From Mesorhizobium japonicum MAFF 303099 (GTDB lineage: Bacteria > Pseudomonadota > Alphaproteobacteria > Rhizobiales > Rhizobiaceae): 64,000 bases of DNA. Location: contig NC_002678.2 in the NCBI RefSeq assembly GCF_000009625.1, forward strand, positions 2,604,001 to 2,668,000, written 5' to 3'. Position numbers and translations under genes: made by a program. Below the pieces are notes generated by a model. It was not told the DNA's origin. It was given only the letters and a program-made list of their open reading frames with translations, and ran no database searches. The first letter of the stretch is position 1, and each line of letters opens with the position of its first letter. Below are positions 18,842 through 27,764 of the stretch, piece by piece.

Positions 18842-19696
18842 ATGGGGCATTCAGCCTTGGGGCTTTCTCCCGTGCCGACATACGACAACCCACCATTTCC
18901 AGCAGCCCTGCGCATTTTCTCCGCTGGGGTCATCATCGTCCTGATCGTGGGCGCCGGCCTGTTTTTCGCGCCGGCACTGGTCAAGCCGCGCTGGCCCTGG
19001 CCCGTTACGCCATTCAGTGCCCGCTTCCTCGGCGGCTTCTACACCGCCGAAATGGTCGTGATGGCGGCGCTCTTGTTCTGGAATCGCTGGTCGCCCGGCA
19101 GGCTGGTGCTCGTCATGGCCTTCATATTCACCGTCATCGTGTCGGCGGTTTCGTTGACCAATCTCGGCTATTTCAACTTCGAGCGAAAAGCGACCTGGCT
19201 CTGGTTCCTGGTCTATCTTGCCTCGGCCGCGGTATCCGGGCTGTTCCTGTGGCGGGCCAGGGCCCGTCCTTCGGCAAAAGGCGTAACCCTGAATCCCGCA
19301 TGGCGCGGCTACATGTTGGCGGAAACGGCGATCCTTGGGCTCTATGGCCTCGGCATGCTGATATTTCCCCTGATGGTCAGCAGCACCTGGCCATGGCCGG
19401 TCGATCCCTTCCACGCCCAGGTCTACAGCGCCATCTTCCTCGCCGGCGCTGGCGGCGTATATCTCATCTGGAAAAACGCGCCGCGCGAGGAACTGCTGGT
19501 GCTCGGCCTGGCGCAGTTTCTGGTTGGCCTGCTTGCCATCCTTGGCCTCGTCATCACCGACGCCGCGGTGCACCGGATCGACTGGACGGCGACCGGGACA
19601 CTGTGCTGGCTCGCCCTTTTCGGCTGGATCGGCATCAGCGGCATCTTCAAACTCTACGCCGCCTCTCGGCATTTTAGCTTGCAATTGGCATCATAG
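18842..19696 (+). CDS. Polytopic membrane protein with duplicated halves
   Basis: A 284-residue hydrophobic protein with about eight predicted membrane helices and no recognised domain. The sequence repeats itself: PRWPWPVTPFSARFLGGFYT near residue 50 matches STWPWPVDPFHAQVYSAIFL near residue 180. Both follow a helix ending in Phe/Pro and precede a helix ending before a short basic loop. This indicates an internal duplication of a four-helix unit. ATG 18842 is the first possible Met after an in-frame stop. It is transcribed away from the cyclase gene at 18666, so a shared regulatory region of 175 bases lies between them. Function unknown. Confidence 0.7.
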   Translation: MGHSALGLSPVPTYDNPPFPAALRIFSAGVIIVLIVGAGLFFAPALVKPRWPWPVTPFSARFLGGFYTAEMVVMAALLFWNRWSPGRLVLVMAFIFTVIVSAVSLTNLGYFNFERKATWLWFLVYLASAAVSGLFLWRARARPSAKGVTLNPAWRGYMLAETAILGLYGLGMLIFPLMVSSTWPWPVDPFHAQVYSAIFLAGAGGVYLIWKNAPREELLVLGLAQFLVGLLAILGLVITDAAVHRIDWTATGTLCWLALFGWIGISGIFKLYAASRHFSLQLAS

Positions 19697-19767
19697 GGTG
19701 CAGAGACGGCTGGATTTTCAGCTGAGGTCCGGTGCATCGTGGGACCGATCGCCTTCACCGGAACGCT

Positions 19768-20292
19768 ATGACCAGCACCACCTCGCCATCCCCCGAGAAA
19801 ATCCAGCCGCAGATCCGGTCCGTCCGGCCAAGCGATGCGGAGGCGCTTTGCGCTATCTTCAACATGCCGGGCTTCCGCTGGGGCACGCTCAGAATGCCTT
19901 TTGAAAGGGTGGAGGAGGTCGAGCGGCGCATTGCCAAGTCCGGCCAGGAAACCACCTGGATCGTTGCCGAGTTGGACGGCAAGGTCGTCGGCCATGGCAG
20001 CCTGGTCGTGCAGGGTTCGCCGCGCCGTTCGCATATCGGCGAGATCAATATCGGCCTTGACGATGCCTTTGTCGGCAAGGGCATCGGCTCCGCCATACTT
20101 GGCGCGCTGCTTGACGTGGCCGACAACTGGCGCGCCCTGAAGCGGGTCGAATTGACCGCCTATGCCGACAACGAACCGGCCATCCGTCTCTACACAAGCC
20201 ATGGCTTCGAGGTCGAAGGCCGGCATGTGAAGGCCGGATTTACCGACGGGCAGTACCACGACCTCCTGAGCATGGCCCGCCTGCGGTTCTGA
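19768..20292 (+). CDS. GNAT family N-acetyltransferase
   Basis: A 174-residue acetyltransferase of the GCN5-related fold. IRSVRPSDAEALCAIF opens the domain. The acetyl-CoA pyrophosphate loop is the segment DDAFVGKGIGSAILGALLDV (Q/RxxGxG/A type, here VGKGIG), and the fold ends with the ELTAYADNEPAIRLYTSHGF motif of motif B. It transfers acetyl from acetyl-CoA to an amine; the substrate is unknown. ATG 19768 is preferred over the upstream GTG 19732 because the conserved fold starts shortly after it. Confidence 0.85.
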   Translation: MTSTTSPSPEKIQPQIRSVRPSDAEALCAIFNMPGFRWGTLRMPFERVEEVERRIAKSGQETTWIVAELDGKVVGHGSLVVQGSPRRSHIGEINIGLDDAFVGKGIGSAILGALLDVADNWRALKRVELTAYADNEPAIRLYTSHGFEVEGRHVKAGFTDGQYHDLLSMARLRF

Positions 20293-20366
20293 GATCCGCT
20301 GTTTGGCCGCATCCAGCAAGTCTGGTCTCCCTTGGCGTTTGCACCGCAAGCGGCTAGACGGGACCA

Positions 20367-21752
20367 ATGACCGCCGTCTCTGACCCAACCCCTACGCCTC
20401 CGGCGGAAATTCTGGCTGTGCTGTCGCTGCTCTGCCCGGAAGTCGTGCGTGACATCGAGCAGAACTGGAATGCACCGGTTTCCGACTACGCCCGCCATCT
20501 GTGGCGGCCGGTGGCAAGGCCTGCATCGGGCCCGGCGATCGCTGCCCGCTCGATCCTACGCGAAGTCCTGCATCAGCGCCTTGGCGCGATCATGCAGCCT
20601 GAAGAGATCGGCAAGGCCCTCGAAGAGTTCGAGCACAGACCAGTGATTCAGTCCGGCCTGCACTGCCTGCTACTGATGGACCGGATCACCTTCGATGCCC
20701 TCCTACTCGCTTGGCTGGGCGCGGTCGAAAACGGGCTGTCGGCCTTCTTCGGCTTCATGGGAACGACGATGACCATGGAGACAATTGGCCGGGAGGGGCC
20801 GGGATGGCTCGATGTGGGCGACGACAAGGTCAACCTGTTCGGCATGGGGCGCCACAAGCTCTGCCGCAAAAGCGCCTGCGTGGCCGGTCCCGTCACCCTC
20901 AACAAGCGCGCGCTCCAAGCGGTGGGCGACGAAACGGATGCCAGCCGCTGGCTGGGCACGCTGCTTGCCAGCCAGGACAAGGTGTTTGGAACCGCCGCCG
21001 ATGCGCTGACAGCCCTCAACGAGGACCTGGTCGCTGATTGGGATCGTTCCGGCATGGCCCTGCCGGTTTTCATCGATGATCGGCTCGCCGCTTCTGCCGT
21101 GGCGCGGCATCTGGAATATGACGGCAGCCTTCTTTCCAGGCTGCTTATTGAGCCCGCAAGACGCCAGCGTCTCGAACATGCCTTGCAAGACGCCGCATCG
21201 AGCCCATTTGGCCGATTCCTGCCCAATACCACGGCCTATTTCTGGGGCATCCGCGAGGAGCGCGTGCGCAAGCTCGTCCTCGATAACGGGCACCTGATCG
21301 AGCCTGACAGGCCGCATGGTTTTTCCGTCCCGTTCGAGCGGTCGCATCTCAAGCAGGCGCTGCTGGACGGCGTGCTGCTGCCGAACTTGTTCCTGACGTT
21401 CCTCGTCCTTGCCATATTGCCGCGCGTGCGGGTTGCGGGCGGCCTGAGGCAGATTGGCTATGTAGCGCTTTTCCACTCGATCCTGCTGGCTGCGCTAGAC
21501 GAAAACGCGCCGGAAGAGCGCGATCTGGCTGCGGAGCTGCAGGTTCGGGAAAATGCCTGGGGCATGCGCGTCATCGATGAAAAGATCTCGGTCCGCGAGC
21601 AGCTTGCAGGCCTGCCGGAAGGAGCGCTCTTCCCAGACCTGCTCCGGCAATACCGATTGCGGACATTTGCCGAGACGACCGACGACCTGAAACTGGTTCG
21701 CGAAAACGCCCGATGGCGCAAGATCGGCCAGGAGGGGATCAAGGCGACCTGA
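20367..21752 (+). CDS. Conserved-looking protein of unknown function
   Basis: A 461-residue protein that I do not recognise. It begins MTAVSDPTPTPPAEILAVLS with no signal peptide. The segment SGLHCLLLMDRITFDALLL suggests a soluble enzyme-like core, and the stretch LPNLFLTFLVLAILPRVRVA is hydrophobic but too isolated to prove a membrane anchor. Paired Cys (HKLCRKSACVAGP) are visible. Its codon use and GC match its neighbours, so it is a genuine gene. The stop is 8 bases before the convergent end of the cyclase-TPR gene. Possible roles cannot be deduced from context. Confidence 0.7.
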   Translation: MTAVSDPTPTPPAEILAVLSLLCPEVVRDIEQNWNAPVSDYARHLWRPVARPASGPAIAARSILREVLHQRLGAIMQPEEIGKALEEFEHRPVIQSGLHCLLLMDRITFDALLLAWLGAVENGLSAFFGFMGTTMTMETIGREGPGWLDVGDDKVNLFGMGRHKLCRKSACVAGPVTLNKRALQAVGDETDASRWLGTLLASQDKVFGTAADALTALNEDLVADWDRSGMALPVFIDDRLAASAVARHLEYDGSLLSRLLIEPARRQRLEHALQDAASSPFGRFLPNTTAYFWGIREERVRKLVLDNGHLIEPDRPHGFSVPFERSHLKQALLDGVLLPNLFLTFLVLAILPRVRVAGGLRQIGYVALFHSILLAALDENAPEERDLAAELQVRENAWGMRVIDEKISVREQLAGLPEGALFPDLLRQYRLRTFAETTDDLKLVRENARWRKIGQEGIKAT

Positions 21753-21760
21753 CATGGCCT

Positions 21761-23530
21761 TCATTGCACGACACCGGCCTTGCGGAGCCCGTCCACCACG
21801 AGTTCGAAATCGGCAGGGTTCTTGTAGGGCAAGACCTTGCGACGGTATTCCAGCGAATAGTCGGGATTGAGGCGAAGCACCTCCTGCCATGCCGCGCGGG
21901 CCTCGGCGAAACGGCCGAGATGGCCGTAGCAGGCGGCCAGAAGCGCGCGCGAGACGTCCGTGACGGCGTTGCGAGCCAGCCGTTGCAGCAAGAGGTCAAC
22001 GGCCTCTTCGTACCTTCCCAGTTGGAACGCCGCCAAAGCCTGGAAATGCAGAAGCACATCTGGAAAGTATGGATTCAAGGTCTTCGCCCGGGCGAAACTC
22101 TCGAGTGCCTCCTCGGGCCTGCCCGAATAGTACAGCGCCTCGCCGAGGATGACGTGCCCTTCCGCGAAGTTCGGATTGAGGACGATCGCGCGCTCGGCCT
22201 CGTCGATGGCCCCATCGTGCCGTCGTGTGTACAGCTTGGCTATAGCCAGCGCCCAGTGCGCCCAGGGATCACTGTCATCCAGCGCTACCGCTCGCGTTGC
22301 GACCTCTTCCGCTTGCGCCATCGATTCCGGCGGCGAGGCACTCCACCTGTTCAGGTAATCGAGTACGTACGTGAGGGCGAGGAAAGCGTGGGCAGAGGCA
22401 AAGTTCGGGTCCAGGTCGATGGCACGTTGCAAGACGTCGCGGGCTGCGACGTTGGTCTCCTTCGTCAGCCGGTGCCACAACTCCCGGCCCCGCAGGAAAC
22501 AGTCATACGCCTCCGCGTTGCGCGGGTGCTCGGGCGCCAGCCGCTGACGGTCACCCTCGGTCAGATTGAGCGCCAGCGCACCGACGATCTGCTGTGTCAC
22601 GTCGTCCTGCACGGCGAATATGTCGGTCAACTCGCGATCGAACCGCTCCGCCCAAAGATGGCCGCCCGAAATTGCATCGATCAGCTGCGCGGTGATGCGC
22701 ACCCTGTTCCCCGACTTGCGTACGCTGCCCTCAAGTACATGCCGCACGCCGAGCTTCGTGCCCACCTCCTGCACCTGGACGTTCTGGCCCTTGAAGGTGA
22801 ACGAGGAATTGCGCGCGATGACGAAGAGCTGCGACAGTTTGGACAGCGCGGTGATGATGTCCTCGGAGATGCCGTCGGCGAAGTAGTCCTGTTCGGCGTC
22901 ACCGCTCATGTTGGCGAATGGCAGCACGGCGATCGACAGCTTCGGCGGCGCTGCCGTCGCCGGCCGGCCCGCGGTTTCCGAGGTCGCGGCCGCCTTGGTC
23001 CCGGCACTGCCGACTTGCAGCGAATAGACCCTGATCGGCTCGGCGATGTTCTTGAGCTGCGTGCTGCCGAGATCGCTGACCGAGAGGTCGAGCCTCGCCT
23101 TGACCTGGCGATAGGCATCCTCGGACAGGCAGATGGCGCCGGGCGCCGCGACGCCCTCCAAACGCGAAGCGATGTTGACGCCGTCGCCCATCAGGTCGCC
23201 GTCGCTTTCTTCAACGACATCCCCCAGATGGATACCGATCCTGAACTCGATGCGGCGGTCCTGCGGTACGCCGGCATTGCGCTCCACCATGCCGTTCTGG
23301 ACCTCGACGGCGCAGCGCACGGCATCCACCACGCTGCGGAACTCAACCAGCGCCCCATCCCCGGTGCGCTTGATCACCCGCCCATTGTGCACGGCGATGA
23401 TCGGATCGATCAGGTCGCTGCGCAGGGCCCGCAACCTCGCCAAGGTACGATCTTCGTCCGCGCTCGCGAGCCGGCTGTATCCGACGACATCCGCAGCCAG
23501 GATTGCGGCCAGCTTGCGATTCTCGCTCAT
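21761..23530 (-). CDS. Adenylate cyclase with FlgO-like and TPR regions
   Basis: A 589-residue protein of a type abundant in rhizobia. The N-terminal class III cyclase domain (1-175) has metal Asp in ILAADVVGYSRL and KRTGDGALVEF, the adenine-specifying Lys/Asp pair (IKRTGDG; GDGVN), and Asn/Arg in VNIASRLEG. A central region (about 200-310: LSIAVLPFANMSGDAEQDYF, then KLGVRHVLEGSVRKSGNRVR) matches the FlgO/TolB-N-like part of these proteins. The C-terminal part contains tetratricopeptide repeats (for example NPNFAEGHVILGEALYYSGR). It probably makes cAMP in response to partners bound by the repeats. Confidence 0.9.
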   Translation of the reverse strand: MSENRKLAAILAADVVGYSRLASADEDRTLARLRALRSDLIDPIIAVHNGRVIKRTGDGALVEFRSVVDAVRCAVEVQNGMVERNAGVPQDRRIEFRIGIHLGDVVEESDGDLMGDGVNIASRLEGVAAPGAICLSEDAYRQVKARLDLSVSDLGSTQLKNIAEPIRVYSLQVGSAGTKAAATSETAGRPATAAPPKLSIAVLPFANMSGDAEQDYFADGISEDIITALSKLSQLFVIARNSSFTFKGQNVQVQEVGTKLGVRHVLEGSVRKSGNRVRITAQLIDAISGGHLWAERFDRELTDIFAVQDDVTQQIVGALALNLTEGDRQRLAPEHPRNAEAYDCFLRGRELWHRLTKETNVAARDVLQRAIDLDPNFASAHAFLALTYVLDYLNRWSASPPESMAQAEEVATRAVALDDSDPWAHWALAIAKLYTRRHDGAIDEAERAIVLNPNFAEGHVILGEALYYSGRPEEALESFARAKTLNPYFPDVLLHFQALAAFQLGRYEEAVDLLLQRLARNAVTDVSRALLAACYGHLGRFAEARAAWQEVLRLNPDYSLEYRRKVLPYKNPADFELVVDGLRKAGVVQ

Positions 23531-23760
23531 CGGTCCGTCTCCTCGTCCCCATAATAGCAGGAAGACGGGGGGTAAGAGGGAACTTTCGCAAAGGACGCAG
23601 CCGCCCGAATCGGCAGCGCCCTGCCACGGACCACGGATCGCTCGATGCCGATTTGCGCTGCCGCTTGCCGGTCGACGGCTAACGGTTCATCCTTGTGAAT
23701 ACCTTGGCCGTGACGTGCGTAGCGAGATCACGCGTCACGGCAGCTAGTGAGGTCTTGGCG

Positions 23761-26700
23761 ATGGACTGCTCGGGCTGCGGTTTCAAGGTTGAGAGCGGAT
23801 ACGCTTTCTGTCCGAGGTGCGGCAAGCGCCAGCCCGTGCCATGCGCCAATTGCGGCTACCCCTGCGCACCTGATTTCGAGTTCTGTCCGAAATGCGGGGC
23901 AAGCGTCGGTGGGGCTGCAAAAGCTGTCGAACGGCCTGCTCCGACACCAAGCCGGACCATCGTGCCGCCTTCTCGAACGCCGTCGCTGCTTGCGAACATT
24001 GAGAGCGAAGATGGACCGTATCCCGTCTCGGACGCCGATCGCCGGACGGTGACGGTCCTGTTCGCCGACCTTTGCGGCTTCACGACACTCAGCGAGCAGC
24101 TCGACCCCGAGGTCATGCAAGCGCTGCAGAACGACCTGTTCAAGGAATTGACGGCGGCCGTGCGAAACTTTGGTGGTTTCGTCGACAAATTCATCGGCGA
24201 TGCACTGCTCGCTCTGTTCGGTGCGCCGGTCGCGCATGAGGACGATCCGGAACGTGCGCTTCGCGCCGCTCTCGACATGATCGCCCGGACGGCGCGGCTC
24301 GGCGAAAACGCCCCCCACTCCGGCACGCCTCTGTTGCTCCACATCGGCATCAACACCGGTCCGGTCGTCACCGGCGGATTGGGCATCGGCACCGCCAAAT
24401 CCTATTCAGTGACCGGCGACACGGTGAATACGGCGCAACGCCTGCAATCGCTGGCCGCGCCGGGTGAAGTGCTGGTGGGTGAGCTCACCCACAGGCTGAC
24501 CCGGCATGCCTTCTCTTACGAACCGCTGGGTGATGTCGTGCTTCGCGGCAAGGCTGGCACTGTGCTCGTTCATCGGCTGGATGCACCGCTTGCGGCGCCG
24601 CGTGCGGCACGTGGGCTCGAGGCGCTCGGCCTCAGCGCGCCGATGATAGGTCGTGATGCGGAGCTGCATAGAATGCTGGCGAGCCTTGACCAGGCGTGCG
24701 GCGGCTCGGCCCAACTTGTCCGCCTCGTTGGAGAAGCTGGTATCGGGAAATCGCGACTGGTGAAGGAGTTCGTCGCCCGCATCGGCGACGAGGATCGTTT
24801 TCGCAACGTCGCCGTGCGGCAGGCCACGTGCTCACCGCTGGGCGAACGATCATTTGGCGCCTTGGGCGCGGTGGTGCGCAGCGCTGCCGGGATGATGCAG
24901 AACGACAATGGGGACGAGATGCGAGGGAAGCTCGCAGGCTTGTTGACCGATCTCGGCCTGCAGGGCGAGGAGGCAAAGCGGCTGATGCCTTTGCTCTACC
25001 ATGTGCTCGGTCTTGGCGACCCCGATGCCACCTTGCAGCATGTCGAGCCCGAGCAACTGCGGCGGCAAATTCTCTACGCAGTCCGCACAATCATCGAACG
25101 GCGGCTTGCGTTGTCGCCGCTGTTGATTGTCGTCGAAGACCTGCATTGGGCCGACGCCGTGTCGCTCGAGGCACTGCGTTTCGTGATGGACAGGTTGGAG
25201 CGCACGCGGTTGATGTTGCTGGTCACGCATCGTCCGGAGCCGGACCACGGCCAGCTCGACTCAAGTCGGGTCAGTCACACAGCGCTCAGGCTTTCACCGC
25301 TCAGCCGCGATGACGGACGCAGCCTGTTGACGGCGCTTTTTGGCGAGAGCTGGGTAAACTCCTCAGGAGGGCTTGTCGACCAGATCCTCGAGCGCGCGGG
25401 CGGCAACCCGCTTTTTTTGGAGGAGATCGTTCGCGGCCTTATCGATCGAGGTGTACTGGTGCGCGAGGGCCAGCGATGGCGGACTGTGGCGGGCGAAGCC
25501 GCAACTGGCATCCCCGCCACGATCCAGGCGATGTTGCTTGCCCGCATCGACCGGCTGCCCCAAGAGGTGCGCCGGTTGGCCCAGGAAGCCGCGGTGATCG
25601 GCCCGCGCTTCGATGCCACACTTCTGAAAGCCGTTACAGCCGACCCCGGCCGGCTGGAAGCCGGCTGCGAACTGCTTTGCGATGCGGAAATCATCGAGGA
25701 AGTTGCCGGATCAGGCTCGGTCTCGTCGCAAGGCTACCGCTTTACGCAAACGTTGCTGCAGGACGTGATCTACCAGAATCTGCTCCTCCAACGCCGGACC
25801 GACATCCACGGGCGCGTCGGTGCTGCCTTGGAGCAGCTGTGCGGCGACAGACCGGAACGGCTCGAGGATTTGACCGTGCTCGGTCATCATTTCGCACAGA
25901 GCGCCGAGCGGGAGAAGGGCGCGCGCTACCTGCAGGCGGCGGGCGATCGGGCTCGCATGATCTACGCCAACGACGACGCTCTTCGTTTCTACGAGCGGGC
26001 ACTGACTGCGTTGGGCGCGACCGGGCAAACACCGCTCAAACTGGCAATTGCAGAGCGCATTGCCGATTTGAGCGGCCCGGCAGGCCGCCGAGAGATCGCG
26101 CATCAGCACTACGAGACGGTGTTGCAGGCATACCGCGAGTCAGCCGATCGGGTCGCATCGGCGCGCGTTTTGCGCAAGATCGGTCGGCTGCTGTGGGACG
26201 TCGGCAAGCGCGACAATGCAGAATCCCGCTATGCTGAAGCGGCAGCGCTCCTCGATGGAGCGGATGCCCCGATCGAGCAGGCGCATCTCTGGCAAGAACG
26301 TGGCCGACAGGCGTTCCGTAGCGGAGATCACGCTCTCGCGGCAAAATGGGCGGACGCGGCGCTGGATTGCGTCGGCGCTCTGTCGACGGAGCGTGCCTCC
26401 GAGGCAGGGTGCGATGCCACCCTTGTGACCGCCGAGGCCCTCAATACCAAGGCTGTCGCGCTGGCTCGCCTTGGGCGAAACCGTGAAGCCGTGGGTCAGG
26501 TTGAGCGTAGCATTGAATTGGCCGAAGCCGCCGGTCTGCTCGGCGCGGCCTGCCGCGGCTACACCAATCTCGGCGTGCTTTACACGACCATCGATCCGGC
26601 AAAGGCGATGGAGGTCTGCCGGCGCGGTCTTGAAGTGGCGCGCCATATTGGTGATCTGGGTTTCCAGGCGCGCCTCCTCGCCAATCTGGCGGTCGCTTGT

Positions 26701-27060
26701 TGTACTTTCACGGATCGCTGCCCAACGGAGGGCGTCCCTGCTGCCGAGAAGGCCATCGAGATCGACAGGGCGCTCGACCAGCGCGAGCACCTGCCGGTGC
26801 CGTTGATCGTGCTTGGGCAGATCCACCAATGCAATGGCCGTCCGGAACTGGCGGTCGGCTTGTTCCACGAAGCACTGGACGTAGCCCGCGAAACGGGCGA
26901 ACCCCAACTTCTGTTTCCGTGCTATGATGGTCTTGCAACGCTTAATCTCGACCTCGACAATCTGGCCGAGGCCGAACGTTACTTTTCCTTGGCGCAGGGT
27001 ATATGCGCCCAGCACGGGCTCGACCCGGAAGCGCTTGTGGTGCTGCCTTTTCTCGATTAG
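23761..27060 (+). CDS. Zinc-ribbon cyclase fused to AAA/STAND-like ATPase and TPR repeats
   Basis: A 1099-residue multidomain regulator. Residues 1-50 carry two zinc ribbons (Cys 3, 6, 17, 20 and 28, 31, 42, 45). A class III cyclase domain follows (about 100-285) with FADLCGFTTL, DKFIGDALLALF and GDTVNTAQRL, so metal, Lys/Asp and Asn/Arg residues are all present. An AAA-type ATPase has Walker A GEAGIGKS near 324 and Walker B LLIVVEDLHWAD near 455. The C-terminal third is tetratricopeptide-like repeats. Proteins of this build couple ligand binding and ATP to cyclase output. ATG 23761 has a GAGG-type site; the frame is open from 23695 but the zinc ribbon starts here. It is divergent from the cyclase at 23530. 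Confidence 0.9.
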   Translation: MDCSGCGFKVESGYAFCPRCGKRQPVPCANCGYPCAPDFEFCPKCGASVGGAAKAVERPAPTPSRTIVPPSRTPSLLANIESEDGPYPVSDADRRTVTVLFADLCGFTTLSEQLDPEVMQALQNDLFKELTAAVRNFGGFVDKFIGDALLALFGAPVAHEDDPERALRAALDMIARTARLGENAPHSGTPLLLHIGINTGPVVTGGLGIGTAKSYSVTGDTVNTAQRLQSLAAPGEVLVGELTHRLTRHAFSYEPLGDVVLRGKAGTVLVHRLDAPLAAPRAARGLEALGLSAPMIGRDAELHRMLASLDQACGGSAQLVRLVGEAGIGKSRLVKEFVARIGDEDRFRNVAVRQATCSPLGERSFGALGAVVRSAAGMMQNDNGDEMRGKLAGLLTDLGLQGEEAKRLMPLLYHVLGLGDPDATLQHVEPEQLRRQILYAVRTIIERRLALSPLLIVVEDLHWADAVSLEALRFVMDRLERTRLMLLVTHRPEPDHGQLDSSRVSHTALRLSPLSRDDGRSLLTALFGESWVNSSGGLVDQILERAGGNPLFLEEIVRGLIDRGVLVREGQRWRTVAGEAATGIPATIQAMLLARIDRLPQEVRRLAQEAAVIGPRFDATLLKAVTADPGRLEAGCELLCDAEIIEEVAGSGSVSSQGYRFTQTLLQDVIYQNLLLQRRTDIHGRVGAALEQLCGDRPERLEDLTVLGHHFAQSAEREKGARYLQAAGDRARMIYANDDALRFYERALTALGATGQTPLKLAIAERIADLSGPAGRREIAHQHYETVLQAYRESADRVASARVLRKIGRLLWDVGKRDNAESRYAEAAALLDGADAPIEQAHLWQERGRQAFRSGDHALAAKWADAALDCVGALSTERASEAGCDATLVTAEALNTKAVALARLGRNREAVGQVERSIELAEAAGLLGAACRGYTNLGVLYTTIDPAKAMEVCRRGLEVARHIGDLGFQARLLANLAVACCTFTDRCPTEGVPAAEKAIEIDRALDQREHLPVPLIVLGQIHQCNGRPELAVGLFHEALDVARETGEPQLLFPCYDGLATLNLDLDNLAEAERYFSLAQGICAQHGLDPEALVVLPFLD

Positions 27061-27077
27061 CCGGGTGGGAGGTTGAA

Positions 27078-27758
27078 ATGTCCGCGCCTAGTGACTTGGT
27101 ACCACTTCAACCGGGCGACCGCGCACCGAACGTGATACTCGACGCCATTACCCAGGAAGGCAAGATCGCGCTTGACGACTTTCGCGGTCAAAAGCCGGTG
27201 CTGGTCGGGCTGTTTCGAGGTCTGCATTGTGCGTTTTGCCGGCGCCATATCGCCGCCCAGGCGCGGCTTGATCCGGCGTTGCGCGAAAAGGGCGTGGAGA
27301 GCCTGACGGTGGTCAACACGCCGATCGAGCGGGCGCGTCTCTATTTCCGCTACCACCCGATGCCGAATCTGCTTGCGGCCTCCGACCCTGAACGCGCTTC
27401 ACATCGTGCCTTTGGACTGCCCAATCTCGAATTCACCCAAGACGAAACAAACTGGCCGTACAAGGTCTCGATGGCAGCGGCAAAGGGTATGCGGGTCGAC
27501 ATGCCAGGCGAGTTACCCGGTCCAATGGATCCTTTTGCGGCCGGCGAAATCCTTGACAAGAAGGACCCTTACGAACTGACCGAGGCCGACGAGCAGATGA
27601 TGGCAACAGGACACGGACAACTGGTCGGTCAGTTCCTGCTAGACCGGCAGGGGATCGTCCGCTGGAGCTTCACGGAGGTTCCAGAGGGTGGGCGATACAT
27701 GTTTGGGGCGCCAAGCCCGCAGGAGCTGATGTCGGCCGTGTCGCAAGTCGCCCAATAG
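27078..27758 (+). CDS. Peroxiredoxin-like (AhpC/TSA thioredoxin-fold) protein
   Basis: A 226-residue thioredoxin-fold protein. PGDRAPNVILDAI and the following DDFRGQKPVLVGLFRG are typical of the AhpC/TSA family. The redox-active site reads LHCAFCRRH, a CxxC pair in place of the single peroxidatic Cys of standard peroxiredoxins, so it may act as a disulfide reductase or atypical peroxidase. It starts 17 bases after the cyclase stop with a strong GGGAGG site, so the two are probably one operon. The C-terminus (QFLLDRQGIVRWSFTEVPEG) has the usual extra strand. Its link to the cyclase is unknown. Confidence 0.8.
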   Translation: MSAPSDLVPLQPGDRAPNVILDAITQEGKIALDDFRGQKPVLVGLFRGLHCAFCRRHIAAQARLDPALREKGVESLTVVNTPIERARLYFRYHPMPNLLAASDPERASHRAFGLPNLEFTQDETNWPYKVSMAAAKGMRVDMPGELPGPMDPFAAGEILDKKDPYELTEADEQMMATGHGQLVGQFLLDRQGIVRWSFTEVPEGGRYMFGAPSPQELMSAVSQVAQ

Positions 27759-27764
27759 ACAAGT

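Noticed and set aside
21713..23554. 613-codon plus-strand frame opposite the cyclase-TPR gene
   Set aside because: The minus-strand cyclase is unmistakable; the plus frame is its antisense.
23531..23760. Possible small gene in the 230-base divergent gap between two cyclase genes
   Set aside because: No start with ribosome site and no domain sequence; most likely promoters for both cyclases.
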